A stretch of DNA of 64,000 nucleotides, from positions 1-64,000 of the forward strand of contig NWBO01000064.1 of the NCBI GenBank assembly GCA_002633275.1. The letters run 5' to 3'. Under the pieces are notes generated by a model that did not search any database, was not told the DNA's origin, and worked only from the letters and a program-made list of their open reading frames with translations. Of the stretch, positions 26,781-36,983 are shown in pieces. The stretch's first letter is position 1. Every line of letters starts with the position of its first letter. Position numbers and translations under genes: made by a program. The stretch is from Bacteroidales bacterium Phil12 (GTDB lineage Bacteria; Bacteroidota; Bacteroidia; Bacteroidales; P3).

Positions 26781-28217
26781 CTAAAAACGGAAATATATAA
26801 AAGGATTGAATCCCGATGCGAGGATATACGATATACAAGTAATAAATAATAAGAACATCAGTATGAACATAAAAATATGTTGCCTTGAAGTATAACTTTC
26901 TTTTTCAAAGAAGAACTGTTGTACTTTGTTCAACGGCTTGATTGTAAAGAAAAATGAGAAAAATATCGCAATAAATACCATCGGTATAAAGATAGGTTCA
27001 ATCATATATAAATCCATCTTCCTAAAAGTAAATAACGACCTTATGACATAAAACCATCTATCCATATCACTCACTGCAAAGAGCGACCAACCAACACTCA
27101 CAATCAAAAAAGTTATAATAACGGACGGAATGCTACCCAAACGATTTAACAACTTTTTCAATCCAATCTTGTCTAAAACAATAAAAAATCCGTGATACGC
27201 TCCCCAAAAAATAAAATTCCAAGCCGCACCATGCCAAAGCCCACTCAAAAGAAAAACTATCCAAAGATTGAAATAATGGCGTGCTTTGGTTTTTGTTCTG
27301 TTACCTCCGAGAGGTATGTAAAGATAGTTCATCATAAAATCGCCGAGAGTTATATGCCAACGTTTCCAAAACTCGGATACATTTTTTGAGATATAAGGGT
27401 TGTTGAAGTTCTCAGGATAATGAAAGCCCATCATTCTTCCCAATCCTATCGCCATATCACTATAACCGGAAAAGTCAAAATAAATCTGAAAAGTAAAAGC
27501 TATGACGCCTAACCAAGCCTCAGGAGTAGATAAGTCTTCAAACACCCAGATACCGATTGTATCACCAAATAATAGAGATGCTTGCGTTGCAATAAGATTG
27601 GCAATTATTGCTTTTTTTGCCAATCCTATAACAAAACGATAAAATCCGGACAATTTATCATCGTATGTTGCCGTTCGGTCTTCTATTTCAGAGGCAATAG
27701 TTTTATATCTCACAATAGGTCCTGCTATCAACTGTGGAAATGAAATAATATACAAAAGATAATTGGCATAATTTTTTGCCTTTGCACATTCTCCCCTAAA
27801 AACATCTACACTATAAGTTATACTTTGAAATATAAAAAAGGAAATTCCTATTGGGAGTGCTATTTGTTTCCAATAAATAGCTGTCATACCAAATGCAGTT
27901 AATAGCTCATTAAGCGATTGAACAAAGAAATTTGCATATTTGAAGACTACTAACAATAGTAAGTTCAGTATAATAGATATGACAAGAAATAATTTTTTGC
28001 GTTTTATGTTGTCTTGTTTTGATAAAAGATTTACTATAAAATAATTTATCAAAGAAAACGCTATAAGCACAGAAATAAATTTAGGTGCTCCCCACGCATA
28101 AAATATAATACTAAAAAACAATAGGGTATAGTTTTTGAATTTTTTTGGTGTTAATTCATAAAACAAAAGAAACAACGGTAAGAATAATGTCAAAAATGTG
28201 CCTGTTGAAAATACCAT
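26781..28217 (-). CDS. Membrane-bound O-acyltransferase (AlgI/DltB type)
   Basis: Integral membrane acyltransferase (478 aa, about 11-12 helices) that moves an acyl group across or onto a surface glycan. The MBOAT signature is present: H288 in FWKRWHITLGDF and the invariant H329 in SGLWHGAAWNFIFWG. The DFSGYSDMAIG segment is also diagnostic. It is last in the minus-strand order S41 protease-AlgX-like-MBOAT, 11 nt after the AlgX-like gene. By analogy with AlgI/AlgX it probably O-acetylates a polysaccharide; the glycan is unknown. A second, separate MBOAT is at 61.8-63.2 kb. Confidence 0.93.
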   Translation of the reverse strand: MVFSTGTFLTLFLPLFLLFYELTPKKFKNYTLLFFSIIFYAWGAPKFISVLIAFSLINYFIVNLLSKQDNIKRKKLFLVISIILNLLLLVVFKYANFFVQSLNELLTAFGMTAIYWKQIALPIGISFFIFQSITYSVDVFRGECAKAKNYANYLLYIISFPQLIAGPIVRYKTIASEIEDRTATYDDKLSGFYRFVIGLAKKAIIANLIATQASLLFGDTIGIWVFEDLSTPEAWLGVIAFTFQIYFDFSGYSDMAIGLGRMMGFHYPENFNNPYISKNVSEFWKRWHITLGDFMMNYLYIPLGGNRTKTKARHYFNLWIVFLLSGLWHGAAWNFIFWGAYHGFFIVLDKIGLKKLLNRLGSIPSVIITFLIVSVGWSLFAVSDMDRWFYVIRSLFTFRKMDLYMIEPIFIPMVFIAIFFSFFFTIKPLNKVQQFFFEKESYTSRQHIFMFILMFLLFITCISYILASGFNPFIYFRF

Positions 28218-28228
28218 AACTTGTTTTT

Positions 28229-29359
28229 TTATTTATTGCCAAAATAATGCTTATAGACAGTATCGGTAAAACCTTTATCATAATCCAATGTCGTACCATT
28301 GGTAAACAGAACCATTATAACATCGGCTTTTGAGAGTTCATCGATAACATCTATTTTATCAATAGTTGTTGTTTTATCGCCATCACCTGCATAAAACACT
28401 TCGTTGAAATAATACCAAAACTGCGAGTCTTTGAAATATTTATCAAAGAAATTCAAATAGAACAACTGCCACACAAAGGAATCGCCAATAACCACACATT
28501 TCAAATGTTTATCACTTCTTTGTTCATAATGAAAATAAGGGTGTGTCAGTTCTTCTTTTGGATGTTTGAATATAAGATTCGCCGCTTTATAAATATCGTT
28601 TTCATTTTCCCATTCTGTATAATCTTTGGTCATACTATCCAAAACGACTTTCGGCATAAAAGGATATTTCTTTTCAAAATATCTACTCAATGAATCAATA
28701 ACCTTATATGCGGCATATTTCGTGTAATGGATACCATATTTTGAAAAAATAGGAGTATTATCTGTTTTTCGCAATTCAATAAAATATTTATCAAAATCAA
28801 TATAATCCACACCCAACGAATCAAATTGTCGTAAAAAAGTAGTTTGGGGAGAAAGGTTCATTCTTAAATGGGAAATATGATTTGGTAAATATTCGGGATA
28901 CAAAGAACCTTTTCCGGGTGCTGCAATATAGATAAAATCTTTGCCTTGTTTGGTTAAAGTATCTTTAATCTTTGCAAATTTCGCACTTTTCTCTATAAAA
29001 TACGGCATTTTTTCTGTCCATTGACCATATAAAGCATTATAAATATGTCCTTTCTCATAAAGCACACCTTCTTTCCCGCAAAACAAAGAACTATTGAGGG
29101 TAGCATTGAATAAAGAGTAATTTATTTGATTGTGAAATCTTACAAGGCCATTATAATAAGTTGAGTTTCTATTGAGATATGTATCAAAATCCTGTTGAAA
29201 ACTACCTTCCAAGAAGTTTTTAACAGAAATCACCGGTCTTTTTTCTTTCTCCCACCAACCTCCGAGCTTTTTGCTTTTATACAATTTGAATACACTTCCT
29301 ACACATAGCAATATGAGTAAAAACAATAGCACGAAGTATAATACTTTTTTTGTTTTCAT
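28229..29359 (-). CDS. AlgX/AlgJ-like SGNH acetyltransferase partner
   Basis: A 376-aa protein anchored by one N-terminal helix (about 7-27), otherwise periplasmic. The SGNH-like catalytic fold is suggested by VVIGDSFVWQ (nucleophile Ser in GDSF, about 295) and by SKYGIHYTKYAAY (His of the GxHxT motif, about 213), as in AlgX/AlgJ. These enzymes pair with MBOAT proteins; this gene lies immediately upstream of one and 3 nt downstream of the S41 gene. Exact acyl donor and acceptor are inferred only by analogy. Confidence 0.8.
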   Translation of the reverse strand: MKTKKVLYFVLLFLLILLCVGSVFKLYKSKKLGGWWEKEKRPVISVKNFLEGSFQQDFDTYLNRNSTYYNGLVRFHNQINYSLFNATLNSSLFCGKEGVLYEKGHIYNALYGQWTEKMPYFIEKSAKFAKIKDTLTKQGKDFIYIAAPGKGSLYPEYLPNHISHLRMNLSPQTTFLRQFDSLGVDYIDFDKYFIELRKTDNTPIFSKYGIHYTKYAAYKVIDSLSRYFEKKYPFMPKVVLDSMTKDYTEWENENDIYKAANLIFKHPKEELTHPYFHYEQRSDKHLKCVVIGDSFVWQLFYLNFFDKYFKDSQFWYYFNEVFYAGDGDKTTTIDKIDVIDELSKADVIMVLFTNGTTLDYDKGFTDTVYKHYFGNK

Positions 29360-29362
29360 ATC

Positions 29363-30931
29363 CTAAAAATTAGACAATGCTATTTGCAATTCATCGTCCA
29401 ATGATGTGTAAAGTTTATAGAAAAACTTGTCATCATAAAGACTCTGTACTATGTAGCCTTTCATCAACAATTTTATTTCTTCCGCTTCTTTGACAGACAG
29501 GCCTTTTACAACCACACCATTCTTTGCAGCGTAAGCCAAAAGGTTTTTATACAAAGTATTATCTACGCTGTAACGTTTAAGAAAATCGTTGCCGTCAGTA
29601 TATTGCTTAAACAACGAGCGGTTGTTATCGACATAATCAAAACAATATTTGTATATCAAACCATTCTTGAATAATGAAGTGAAATATGTAGAACGTTTCA
29701 AAAGGGAATAAGGTATTGTTATGTCGGGTTCAATACCTCCGCCACCATACACAAATCTGCCTTTTTTCGTCTTGTATTTCAATGTTTCATCATGAGCGAC
29801 CGTATCCATATCACCGTTGGCAAATCTTGCAATAAAATCTTCATAGTATTTATCCGGGTCGCCTTTAATGTATGGTCTTTGAATACATCTGCCACTCGGG
29901 GTGTAATATCTTGCAATGGTAAGACGTATGGCTGAATTGTCGGGAAGAGTTTTTTGTTCTTGCACCAATCCTTTGCCAAATGTTCTTCTGCCTATAACTT
30001 TACCTCTATCGTTATCTTGAACGCAACCGCTGATGATTTCAGAAGCCGAAGCAGACAACTCATTAATCATAACAATCAATTTACCTTTCTCAAACAAACC
30101 TCCCGATGTTGCGTAAGCGTCATTTCTTCCACGAAATCTGCCGTTAGTATAGACAATCAAATCTCCTTTTTCTATAAATTCATCTGCAATAGCAATGGCT
30201 TGGTCTAAATAACCGCCGCCATTATCTCTTAAATCAAAAACAAGTTGGTTCATACCTTGTTTTTTCAAATTACGTAACGCATTGGCAACTTCTTCGTGCG
30301 AAGTAGCCGTAAATTCTTCCAATTTGATATATCCGGTGTTTTGGTTTAGCATACCATAATAACGCACGGCATTTGTTTTGATAACATCTCTTTTTACCGT
30401 AAAGTCTATCAAATGATTTATACCGCGACGCTTGATACCAAGTTTGACTTTGCTACCACGCTTACCTTTCAAAAGATGAAGTACTGTGTCGTTAGTAATT
30501 TGCTTAGGCTGTCTGCCGTCAATCTTAACGATTCTATCGCCTGCCAAGATACCGACTTTTTCACTTGGCCCGCCGCTAACGGTACGAACAACGGCTATCG
30601 TATCTTCAACAATACGAAACTGAACTCCGATACCGTCAAAATTACCTTTCATTTCATCGTTTTCTTTCTTAACTTGGTCAGCAGTAAGATAAACACTGTG
30701 CGGATCCAATTCAACAAGCAACGCTCGTATTGCATCATCGGTCAAAGAATCTCTATTTGTTTTATCCACGTATTCCCTATCAATCAAATCCAAAATATAA
30801 CTGATTTTGGCATTCTTTGAATAGGACGTTTGGGTATCATCATTCTGCTTTCCAATTACAAAAAAACCTATAGCCATACCAATAACTATTGATACGGCTA
30901 CTATTAAAGGTATATATGATTGTCTTTTCAT
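29363..30931 (-). CDS. S41-family C-terminal processing protease
   Basis: Periplasmic serine protease (522 aa) of the CtpA/Prc family. N-terminal membrane anchor (about 8-26), PDZ domain (about 95-180), then the protease core: catalytic Ser in the SASASEI block (about S297) and Lys320 of RRTFGKG, a Ser-Lys dyad. The C-terminal 150 residues form a family-specific extension. Three nt upstream of the AlgX-like gene, so probably translationally close to the acyltransferase pair, though no functional link is established. Confidence 0.93.
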   Translation of the reverse strand: MKRQSYIPLIVAVSIVIGMAIGFFVIGKQNDDTQTSYSKNAKISYILDLIDREYVDKTNRDSLTDDAIRALLVELDPHSVYLTADQVKKENDEMKGNFDGIGVQFRIVEDTIAVVRTVSGGPSEKVGILAGDRIVKIDGRQPKQITNDTVLHLLKGKRGSKVKLGIKRRGINHLIDFTVKRDVIKTNAVRYYGMLNQNTGYIKLEEFTATSHEEVANALRNLKKQGMNQLVFDLRDNGGGYLDQAIAIADEFIEKGDLIVYTNGRFRGRNDAYATSGGLFEKGKLIVMINELSASASEIISGCVQDNDRGKVIGRRTFGKGLVQEQKTLPDNSAIRLTIARYYTPSGRCIQRPYIKGDPDKYYEDFIARFANGDMDTVAHDETLKYKTKKGRFVYGGGGIEPDITIPYSLLKRSTYFTSLFKNGLIYKYCFDYVDNNRSLFKQYTDGNDFLKRYSVDNTLYKNLLAYAAKNGVVVKGLSVKEAEEIKLLMKGYIVQSLYDDKFFYKLYTSLDDELQIALSNF

Positions 30932-31018
30932 TGATATTTTATGTTTATATCAACCTTGTTAGAATATATTCTTTGTTGAAATCAAAATCAATAAATATTT
31001 CTACTATCCTTTGCAAGA

Positions 31019-32731
31019 TTATTCAGCCCAAGCTTTCAATTCTTCAAGTTTCAATGCAGGAATATCCAATTTGTTCTTCTTTCTTAAACCATTTAAGTCG
31101 TTAAACAATTTATTAATATTGCTGTTTTTCAAGTTCTCCATACTTCCTATTCCTGCTTTGTGCATAAGGTCTATCCATATTTGAGGAATACCTTTATCAA
31201 TAAATTCGTCATCTGTTGAAACGGCTGCTTGAACCTCAGGTTTCATTTGAGGGAAGAACAACACGTCTTGAATAGAATTTGAGTTTGTCATCATCATTGC
31301 CAAACGGTCTATACCTATTCCCAATCCGCTTGTAGGAGGCATACCATATTCTATTGCGCGAAGGAAGTCCTCGTCCAAAACCATACTTTCGGGATCTCCA
31401 CGTTTGCCCAACTCCAATTGCTCTTCAAATCTGTGTCTTTGGTCTATCGGGTCGTTCAACTCTGTATAAGCATTACAGATTTCTTTACAATTGCAAACGG
31501 CTTCAAATCTTTCGACCAAACCTTCTTTTGAACGATGTTTCTTTGCCAATGGCGACATCTCGATAGGATAATCATATATGAATGTCGGCTGAATTAACTT
31601 ACCCTCACAAGTTTCACCAAATATTTCATCAATTAACTTACCCTTACCCATAGTCTCATCAATAGGAACATTGAGTTTCTCAGCAGTTTTTCTTAATTCT
31701 GCTTCGTCCATATTGGAAATATCTATGCCGGTGAAATGTTCTATGGCTTCATACATCGTGTAGCGTTTCCAAGGACGTTTGAAGTCTATCTCGTTTTCGC
31801 CTACTTTAACCTTTGTTGTGCCATGCAAGGCCAATGCTATTCTTTCCACCATTTCTTCAACGGTGTTCATCATCCAAAAATAGTCTTTGTACGCAACGTA
31901 CAACTCCATTTGTGTAAATTCAGGATTATGGAAACGATCCATACCTTCGTTACGAAAGTCTTTCGAGAACTCATAAACTCCGCCGTATCCACCAACGATA
32001 AGTTTTTTCAAATACAATTCGTCTGCAATACGAAGATACAAATCCATATCCAATGTATTGTGATGTGTTTTGAAAGGACGAGCAGCAGCACCGCCATACA
32101 CAGGTTGCAGGATTGGGGTCTCTACTTCAAGGTATCCTTTTTCGTTTAAGTAATTACGCATCGTATCCACAATCAACGTACGCTTTACAAATGTGTCTCT
32201 TACTTGCGGATTAACAATCAAATCTACATAACGCTGACGATATCTTTGCTCTGCGTCCGTAAAAGCATCATAAACCACACCGTCTTTCTCCTTAACGATA
32301 GGCAGAGGTCTTACACTCTTACAAAGAACCGTCAATTCCTTAACGTGAATACTGATTTCGCCCATTTTTGTACGGAAAACAAAACCCTGAACTCCGATAA
32401 TATCTCCTATATCCAATAGTTTTTTGAACACAATGTTGTACATTGTTTTGTCTTCCTCAGGACATATTTCATCACGATTTACATATAACTGAATTTTACC
32501 TTTCTCATCTTGAATTTCGCAAAAACTTGCTGCCCCCATAATACGTCTTGACATTATACGACCTGCAATTCTTACATCTTGGAATTTACTTTCGTCTTTG
32601 TCAAAATTATCTTTAATTTCTGTTGTTGTAACATTTACATCATACATTGGAGCAGGATATGGATTTATTCCCAATTTACGTAATTCTTCCGCAGCTCCCC
32701 TTCTTTGCAATTCCTGTTCGCTAAGTTCCAT
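31019..32731 (-). CDS. lysS: Lysyl-tRNA synthetase, class II
   Basis: Charges tRNA-Lys. From ATG 32731 it is 570 aa: OB-fold anticodon-binding domain, then class II catalytic domain with motif 2 ([20 protein letters not shown]) and motif 3 ([12 protein letters not shown]). The frame is open ten codons further upstream (32761), but the -7 box TAAATTTG at 32759-32766 overlaps that start, so [11 protein letters not shown] is the likely beginning. The C-terminal residues after motif 3 (about 75) are an extension often seen in Bacteroidota. Divergent from fusA2 across the repeat array K. Confidence 0.97.
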   Translation of the reverse strand: MELSEQELQRRGAAEELRKLGINPYPAPMYDVNVTTTEIKDNFDKDESKFQDVRIAGRIMSRRIMGAASFCEIQDEKGKIQLYVNRDEICPEEDKTMYNIVFKKLLDIGDIIGVQGFVFRTKMGEISIHVKELTVLCKSVRPLPIVKEKDGVVYDAFTDAEQRYRQRYVDLIVNPQVRDTFVKRTLIVDTMRNYLNEKGYLEVETPILQPVYGGAAARPFKTHHNTLDMDLYLRIADELYLKKLIVGGYGGVYEFSKDFRNEGMDRFHNPEFTQMELYVAYKDYFWMMNTVEEMVERIALALHGTTKVKVGENEIDFKRPWKRYTMYEAIEHFTGIDISNMDEAELRKTAEKLNVPIDETMGKGKLIDEIFGETCEGKLIQPTFIYDYPIEMSPLAKKHRSKEGLVERFEAVCNCKEICNAYTELNDPIDQRHRFEEQLELGKRGDPESMVLDEDFLRAIEYGMPPTSGLGIGIDRLAMMMTNSNSIQDVLFFPQMKPEVQAAVSTDDEFIDKGIPQIWIDLMHKAGIGSMENLKNSNINKLFNDLNGLRKKNKLDIPALKLEELKAWAE

Positions 32732-32758
32732 ATATTTTAATGATATTAAAAATTTTTG

Positions 32759-32766
32759 CAAATTTA
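32759..32766 (-). promoter_or_regulatory. -7 box of lysS
   Basis: TAAATTTG on the minus strand, 27 nt before ATG 32731. It fixes the lysS start. Confidence 0.6.
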
Positions 32767-32942
32767 CGCATTTTTCTATTATTTTGAATTAAAAACCTTA
32801 AAATTAACGTGAGTTTGACGAAAAAATTAAAACAGTCCAAGAGGCAATGAAAGGATTACACTTTCTGTGATAAAAAAGGTATGACTTTTCTGAAATTTGG
32901 AGAAATCAGTTGCTAATTTGAAAAGTTGGATACAAAAGGTAC

Positions 32943-33006
32943 AAAAAGTCCCGACTTTTTAGTGTAAAAAGTCCTGACTTTTTGGGGTGAAAAGTCGGGA
33001 CTTTTT
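32943..33006. repeat. Array K: three 23-bp-spaced palindromes
   Basis: AAAAAGTCCCGACTTTTT (32943-32960), AAAAAGTCCTGACTTTTT (32966-32983) and AAAAGTCGGGACTTTTT (32990-33006): each a near-perfect palindrome, starting 23-24 nt apart. The first and third are reverse complements of each other. In the 723-bp gap between lysS and fusA2. Further on, AAATTCGCTGCC occurs twice 20 nt apart (about 33053-33084). The rest of the gap is AT-rich with no gene seen. Confidence 0.85.
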
Positions 33007-33368
33007 GAGTAGTCCGCATTGATATTTCCGAAATTACAAGCCAACTTTCTGAAATTCGCTGCCGAAAAAACAAATTCGCTGCCAATGAAGATTAAATATT
33101 TTCAATGCTAATATCTGAACGATACCTATAAATTTGTATAATTAATATCTCCTATGTTTGTTCAAATGCAAAAAAACATTTGAAGAATTTTCTCACATTT
33201 CCATAAAATGAATAATTCATTTATTCCCAATTATTAATTTCGCCGAACTCACGTAAAATTATGGTAAGTATCCCGATAAATTGGTGCTTTTTACAAATCA
33301 AAAATGGAATGAATTGCAAATTAAAACGGTTTATATTGTTGTTTTATCGCTTTTTTTTAATCTTTTGC

Positions 33369-33399
33369 TTTGCTATTTAACGCTAATTCCGTATTTTTG
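33369..33399 (+). promoter_or_regulatory. Promoter of fusA2
   Basis: -33 TTTG (33369-33372), 19-nt spacer, -7 TATTTTTG (33392-33399). Leader of about 50 nt before ATG 33455. Confidence 0.75.
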
Positions 33400-33454
33400 C
33401 ACCTGCATTTTGAGTTTATTACACAGTAAAAACAAATAAAAATACACAATAAGT

Positions 33455-35593
33455 ATGAAAATATACAATACGTCCCAAATCAGAAACATCGCTTTGGTCG
33501 GTGGTAACAAGAGCGGTAAGACCACTTTGGCTGAATCCATAGCCTTAAACGCAGGAATCATAAGCCGTTTAGGTACTGTTGAAGCAGGTAATACTCTTTC
33601 CGATTACAGAGAAATTGAAATAGAAAGAAAATCTTCTGTTGTAAGTACTTTGTTGTACGCAGAAACCAATGACAAGAAGATAAATATTATAGACGTTCCC
33701 GGATTCACGGATTTCCAAGGCGAAGTTGTTTGTGCATATTCAGCAGTTGAAGCAGGCGTTATCCTTGTTAATGCTCAAAACGGCGTTGAAGTCGGCACTG
33801 AGATAGCAATGATGCATGCAGAGAATATGAACATACCTGTTATGTTCGCCATAAACCAATTGGACGCAGAGAAGGCTGACTTCAACCAAACTCTTAACCA
33901 ATTGAGAGAAAACTTCGGAGAAAAAATCACTTTGATTCAATATCCTGTTAATGCAGGTGTAGGCTTTGATAGTTTTATTGACTTGCTTACCCAAAAAATG
34001 TACAAATATCCAAAGGGAGGCGGCAAAGCACAAATCAGCGACATACCTGCTGACCAAGCCGACCACGCAAAAGAATTACGCGACGCTTTGGTGGAAAACG
34101 CTGCAACAGGAGACGACGCTTTAATGGAGAAATTCTTTGAAGAAGGCGACTTATCCATAGATGACATTCGTAAAGGTTTGAAATTAGGTCTTGCTTCTCG
34201 CTCAATATTCCCTGTTATCTGCATCTCTGCAAAAGAAAATATGGGTGTTGATCGTATGTTGGAATTTATCGGTAACAATGTTCCTGCACCAAACGAAGCA
34301 ATAACAAGATTGGAATACAAAGACGGTGGCGAAGCATCTTACGATGCAACCAAAGAACCTGTTATGTTTGCTTTCAAAGCCGCTAACGAACATCACGTAG
34401 GCGAAGTTACTTACATCAAAGTCTTGGAAGGCGAACTTGCAACGGGAGCAGACGTTGTCAATTCCGTAAATTCATCAAAAGAGAGAATATCTCAACTCAA
34501 TATCAACGCTGGAAAGAACCGTACAGCCATAGATAAAGTTGTTGCGGGCGACATAATCTCAACCATCAAATTAAAAGACGTTAAACTTGGAGCCACACTT
34601 ACCGGTGCTAAGAACACAGGCGTTATGGTTAAAGAGGTTGTCTTCCCTGAACCAATCTACACTACTGCTATTCGTGCCGTTGAAAGTAGCGAGGACGAGA
34701 AACTTGGAGCAGCCCTTAACGACTACACCGCTCACGACCCTGCAATGCACAACTACATAGCACGTGAAGCAAAACAAACTATCGTTGCCGCAATGGGAGA
34801 GTTCCACGTAAATACTTTGAAATGGTACTTGGACAATGTTTATAAAGTTAATGCCGAGTTTTACGCTCCTAAAATTCCTTACAGAGAAACGATAACCAAG
34901 GACGCTGAGGCTATGTATCGTCATAAAAAGCAGTCAGGCGGTAGCGGTCAGTTCGGAGAAGTACATCTTTATATTCAACCTTATTTCGAGGGTATGCCAA
35001 ACCAAACGAAATATCCTATCCGTGGCACTGAGACAATCGAATTACAATGGGGTGGTAAATTAATCTTCAACAACTGTATTGTAGGCGGTGCTATTGATGC
35101 GAGATTTATGCCTGCTATCCTTAAAGGTATAATGGAGAAGATGGAAGAAGGTCCTTTGACAGGTTCATACGCTCGTGATATAGTTGTCAATGTGTTTGAC
35201 GGTAAGATGCACCCTGTTGATAGTAACGAAATGGCATTTAAACTTGCAGGACGTAACGCTTTCAAGGAGGCATTCAAGAACGCAGGTCCAAAGATTTTAG
35301 AGCCTGTATATGACTTGGAAGTTAATGTTCCGGCAGATATGACAGGAGGTGTTATGACCGATTTGCAAGGACGTAGAGCCATCGTTATGGGAATGGACAC
35401 CAAGGGCAGTCATCAGGTTATCAAAGCCAAAGCACCGCTTGCTGAGATGAACAGATATTCCACATCGCTTTCTTCTTTGACCTCTGGTAGAGGCATGTTC
35501 TCAATGAAATATAGCGAGTACCAAGCAGTACCAACCGATGTTCAAAACAACTTATTGAAGGCTTACGAAGAAGCAACAAAAGACGAAGAATAA
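33455..35593 (+). CDS. fusA2: EF-G-like paralogue FusA2, altered switch II
   Basis: EF-G homologue of 712 aa with all five EF-G domains, but with divergent G motifs: the P-loop is GGNKSGKTT (16-24), G3 is DVPGF (80-84) in place of DTPGH, and G4 is NQLD (134-137) in place of NKxD. The catalytic His that follows PG in canonical EF-G is therefore Phe84. In Bacteroides a second EF-G (EF-G2) that supports translation without GTP hydrolysis has been described, and this gene is very likely its relative. It is not the main EF-G of the str operon. The conserved domain IV loop is present near the C-terminus. Ends at a strong terminator. Confidence 0.88.
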   Translation: MKIYNTSQIRNIALVGGNKSGKTTLAESIALNAGIISRLGTVEAGNTLSDYREIEIERKSSVVSTLLYAETNDKKINIIDVPGFTDFQGEVVCAYSAVEAGVILVNAQNGVEVGTEIAMMHAENMNIPVMFAINQLDAEKADFNQTLNQLRENFGEKITLIQYPVNAGVGFDSFIDLLTQKMYKYPKGGGKAQISDIPADQADHAKELRDALVENAATGDDALMEKFFEEGDLSIDDIRKGLKLGLASRSIFPVICISAKENMGVDRMLEFIGNNVPAPNEAITRLEYKDGGEASYDATKEPVMFAFKAANEHHVGEVTYIKVLEGELATGADVVNSVNSSKERISQLNINAGKNRTAIDKVVAGDIISTIKLKDVKLGATLTGAKNTGVMVKEVVFPEPIYTTAIRAVESSEDEKLGAALNDYTAHDPAMHNYIAREAKQTIVAAMGEFHVNTLKWYLDNVYKVNAEFYAPKIPYRETITKDAEAMYRHKKQSGGSGQFGEVHLYIQPYFEGMPNQTKYPIRGTETIELQWGGKLIFNNCIVGGAIDARFMPAILKGIMEKMEEGPLTGSYARDIVVNVFDGKMHPVDSNEMAFKLAGRNAFKEAFKNAGPKILEPVYDLEVNVPADMTGGVMTDLQGRRAIVMGMDTKGSHQVIKAKAPLAEMNRYSTSLSSLTSGRGMFSMKYSEYQAVPTDVQNNLLKAYEEATKDEE

Positions 35594-35630
35594 AAGGGAA
35601 CTTTTTCATAAAATTAAAAAATTTAATTTT

Positions 35631-35662
35631 AGGTATGCAGTTTTGGACTGCATACCTTTTTT
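35631..35662 (+). terminator. Rho-independent terminator after fusA2
   Basis: AGGTATGCAGT (35631-35641) pairs with ACTGCATACCT (35647-35657) around TTTGG, then TTTTTTC. Confidence 0.9.
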
Positions 35663-35962
35663 CTTTATCTTTATTTTTCATTTTCGCGAACACAACAACA
35701 TTTTACGATACCTAAACTTTTCATTTTCTCAACTTAGAAACCCAATTATATAACTCCTAAAATTGCCGCCAATCTCACCAAATCGTGTTTTTCATCTCAA
35801 TCCACAAGCCCGCCGACTTAAAAACATTATTCGCCACCTTTATTTTTTGTGTTTTCCAACTAAAAAAGGGAAGTAGCCTTAATTTTTGCGACATTTATTT
35901 GATGTTTATGTCTCCAATAGTGAGGCTGGCATAGACTAACAGTTAGGGTTCTATATATAGCC

Positions 35963-36109
35963 GTTATTGTTCCAAACGCTTAGATTAGTGTTCCATCACA
36001 TACCAAGATGTATTGTTTATTGTTCTACATATTGAGATATATAACGCTAACATAAGCAGTTGGAACACAAAACTCAACATTTGAAACACTAACATCAAAA
36101 GAATAAACA
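35963..36109. repeat. 21-bp-phased repeat array L
   Basis: In the convergent gap between fusA2 and dut. Seven 21-nt units can be laid out; right-hand ones start CTAACATAAGCAG (36047), CAAAACTCAACAT (36068) and CTAACATCAAAAG (36089), each ending (G/A)AACA. Left-hand ones carry TTGTTCCAAACGC and TTAGTGTTCCATC. TGTTCCAA (35968) and TTGGAACA (36060) are inverted. The flanks 35663-35962 and 36110-36344 are AT-rich, no gene seen; GCCTTGTATAAGGGC near 36195 is a weak hairpin. Confidence 0.55.
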
Positions 36110-36344
36110 TAAAATAAGGTAAGAAAAAATAAAACACTTAAACAAAAAATTTCCACCAAAAGGCGGGGATCAATAGTGTAAAATAAAAATGACTAAGCCT
36201 TGTATAAGGGCAAAAATGAAAATCTAAATTTTACATTATTTATATATTAAATTAAATCTATTCTTCACTTATATAAGGCATATGAAAACAAAAATCAAAA
36301 TAATGTAGCTTATATAATAAACTTGAAGAATTGAAAATCTAAAA

Positions 36345-36776
36345 TTACTTTCCCGTATGACCAAAGCCGCCTTCACCTCGTTGAGTGTCGGAAAGTTCTT
36401 TGACCTCAACAATAGTCGGAGTTTCGTGTTTGGCAATAATCATTTGGGCGATACGCTCGCCGTTATTGATAACGAAATCTTCGGTCGAAAAATTGATAAG
36501 CAAAACTTTTAATTCGCCCCGATAATCTGCGTCTATCGTACCCGGCGAATTTAAGACCGTAATACCGTTTTTCAAAGCAAGACCGCTACGAGGTCGTATC
36601 TGAGCTTCACTTCCTGCTTCCAACTCAATAAACAATCCTGTCGGAACCAAGCATCGTTGCATCGGCTTAATAGTTATAGGCTCCGATAAATTCGCTCTTA
36701 AATCCATACCAGCCGACAATCGCGTGGCGTAACTCGGCAATGCGTTGCCGCTCTTGTTTATTATCTTCAATATCAT
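36345..36776 (-). CDS. dut: dUTP diphosphatase
   Basis: Hydrolyses dUTP to dUMP, keeping uracil out of DNA and feeding thymidylate synthesis. Trimeric enzyme of 143 aa with the five motifs: [42 protein letters not shown] and the C-terminal P-loop-like [11 protein letters not shown]. Normal length and intact. Divergent from rdgB across a 200-bp promoter region; a TATCTTTG -7 box is at 36806-36813 on the minus strand. Confidence 0.97.
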   Translation of the reverse strand: MILKIINKSGNALPSYATRLSAGMDLRANLSEPITIKPMQRCLVPTGLFIELEAGSEAQIRPRSGLALKNGITVLNSPGTIDADYRGELKVLLINFSTEDFVINNGERIAQMIIAKHETPTIVEVKELSDTQRGEGGFGHTGK

Positions 36777-36983
36777 AGTTTCTTAGTATTTTGCAAATTT
36801 GTGTGCAAAGATAATTATTATTTCTCAAACCAATAACGACCAAACTCAAAAAACTACGTCCATTGTTCAATCAGTAAATAATGATAATCAAACGATATTA
36901 AGGAAAATTGTAGTAATTTTGCACCAAATACAAAAAAGTAAAGAAAAGAAATACAAACCAACAAATAAAAATTTTTGAATACG

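Noticed and set aside
33053-33084. Part of the 21-bp array family
   Set aside because: Two copies of AAATTCGCTGCC at 20 nt only; too short to include.
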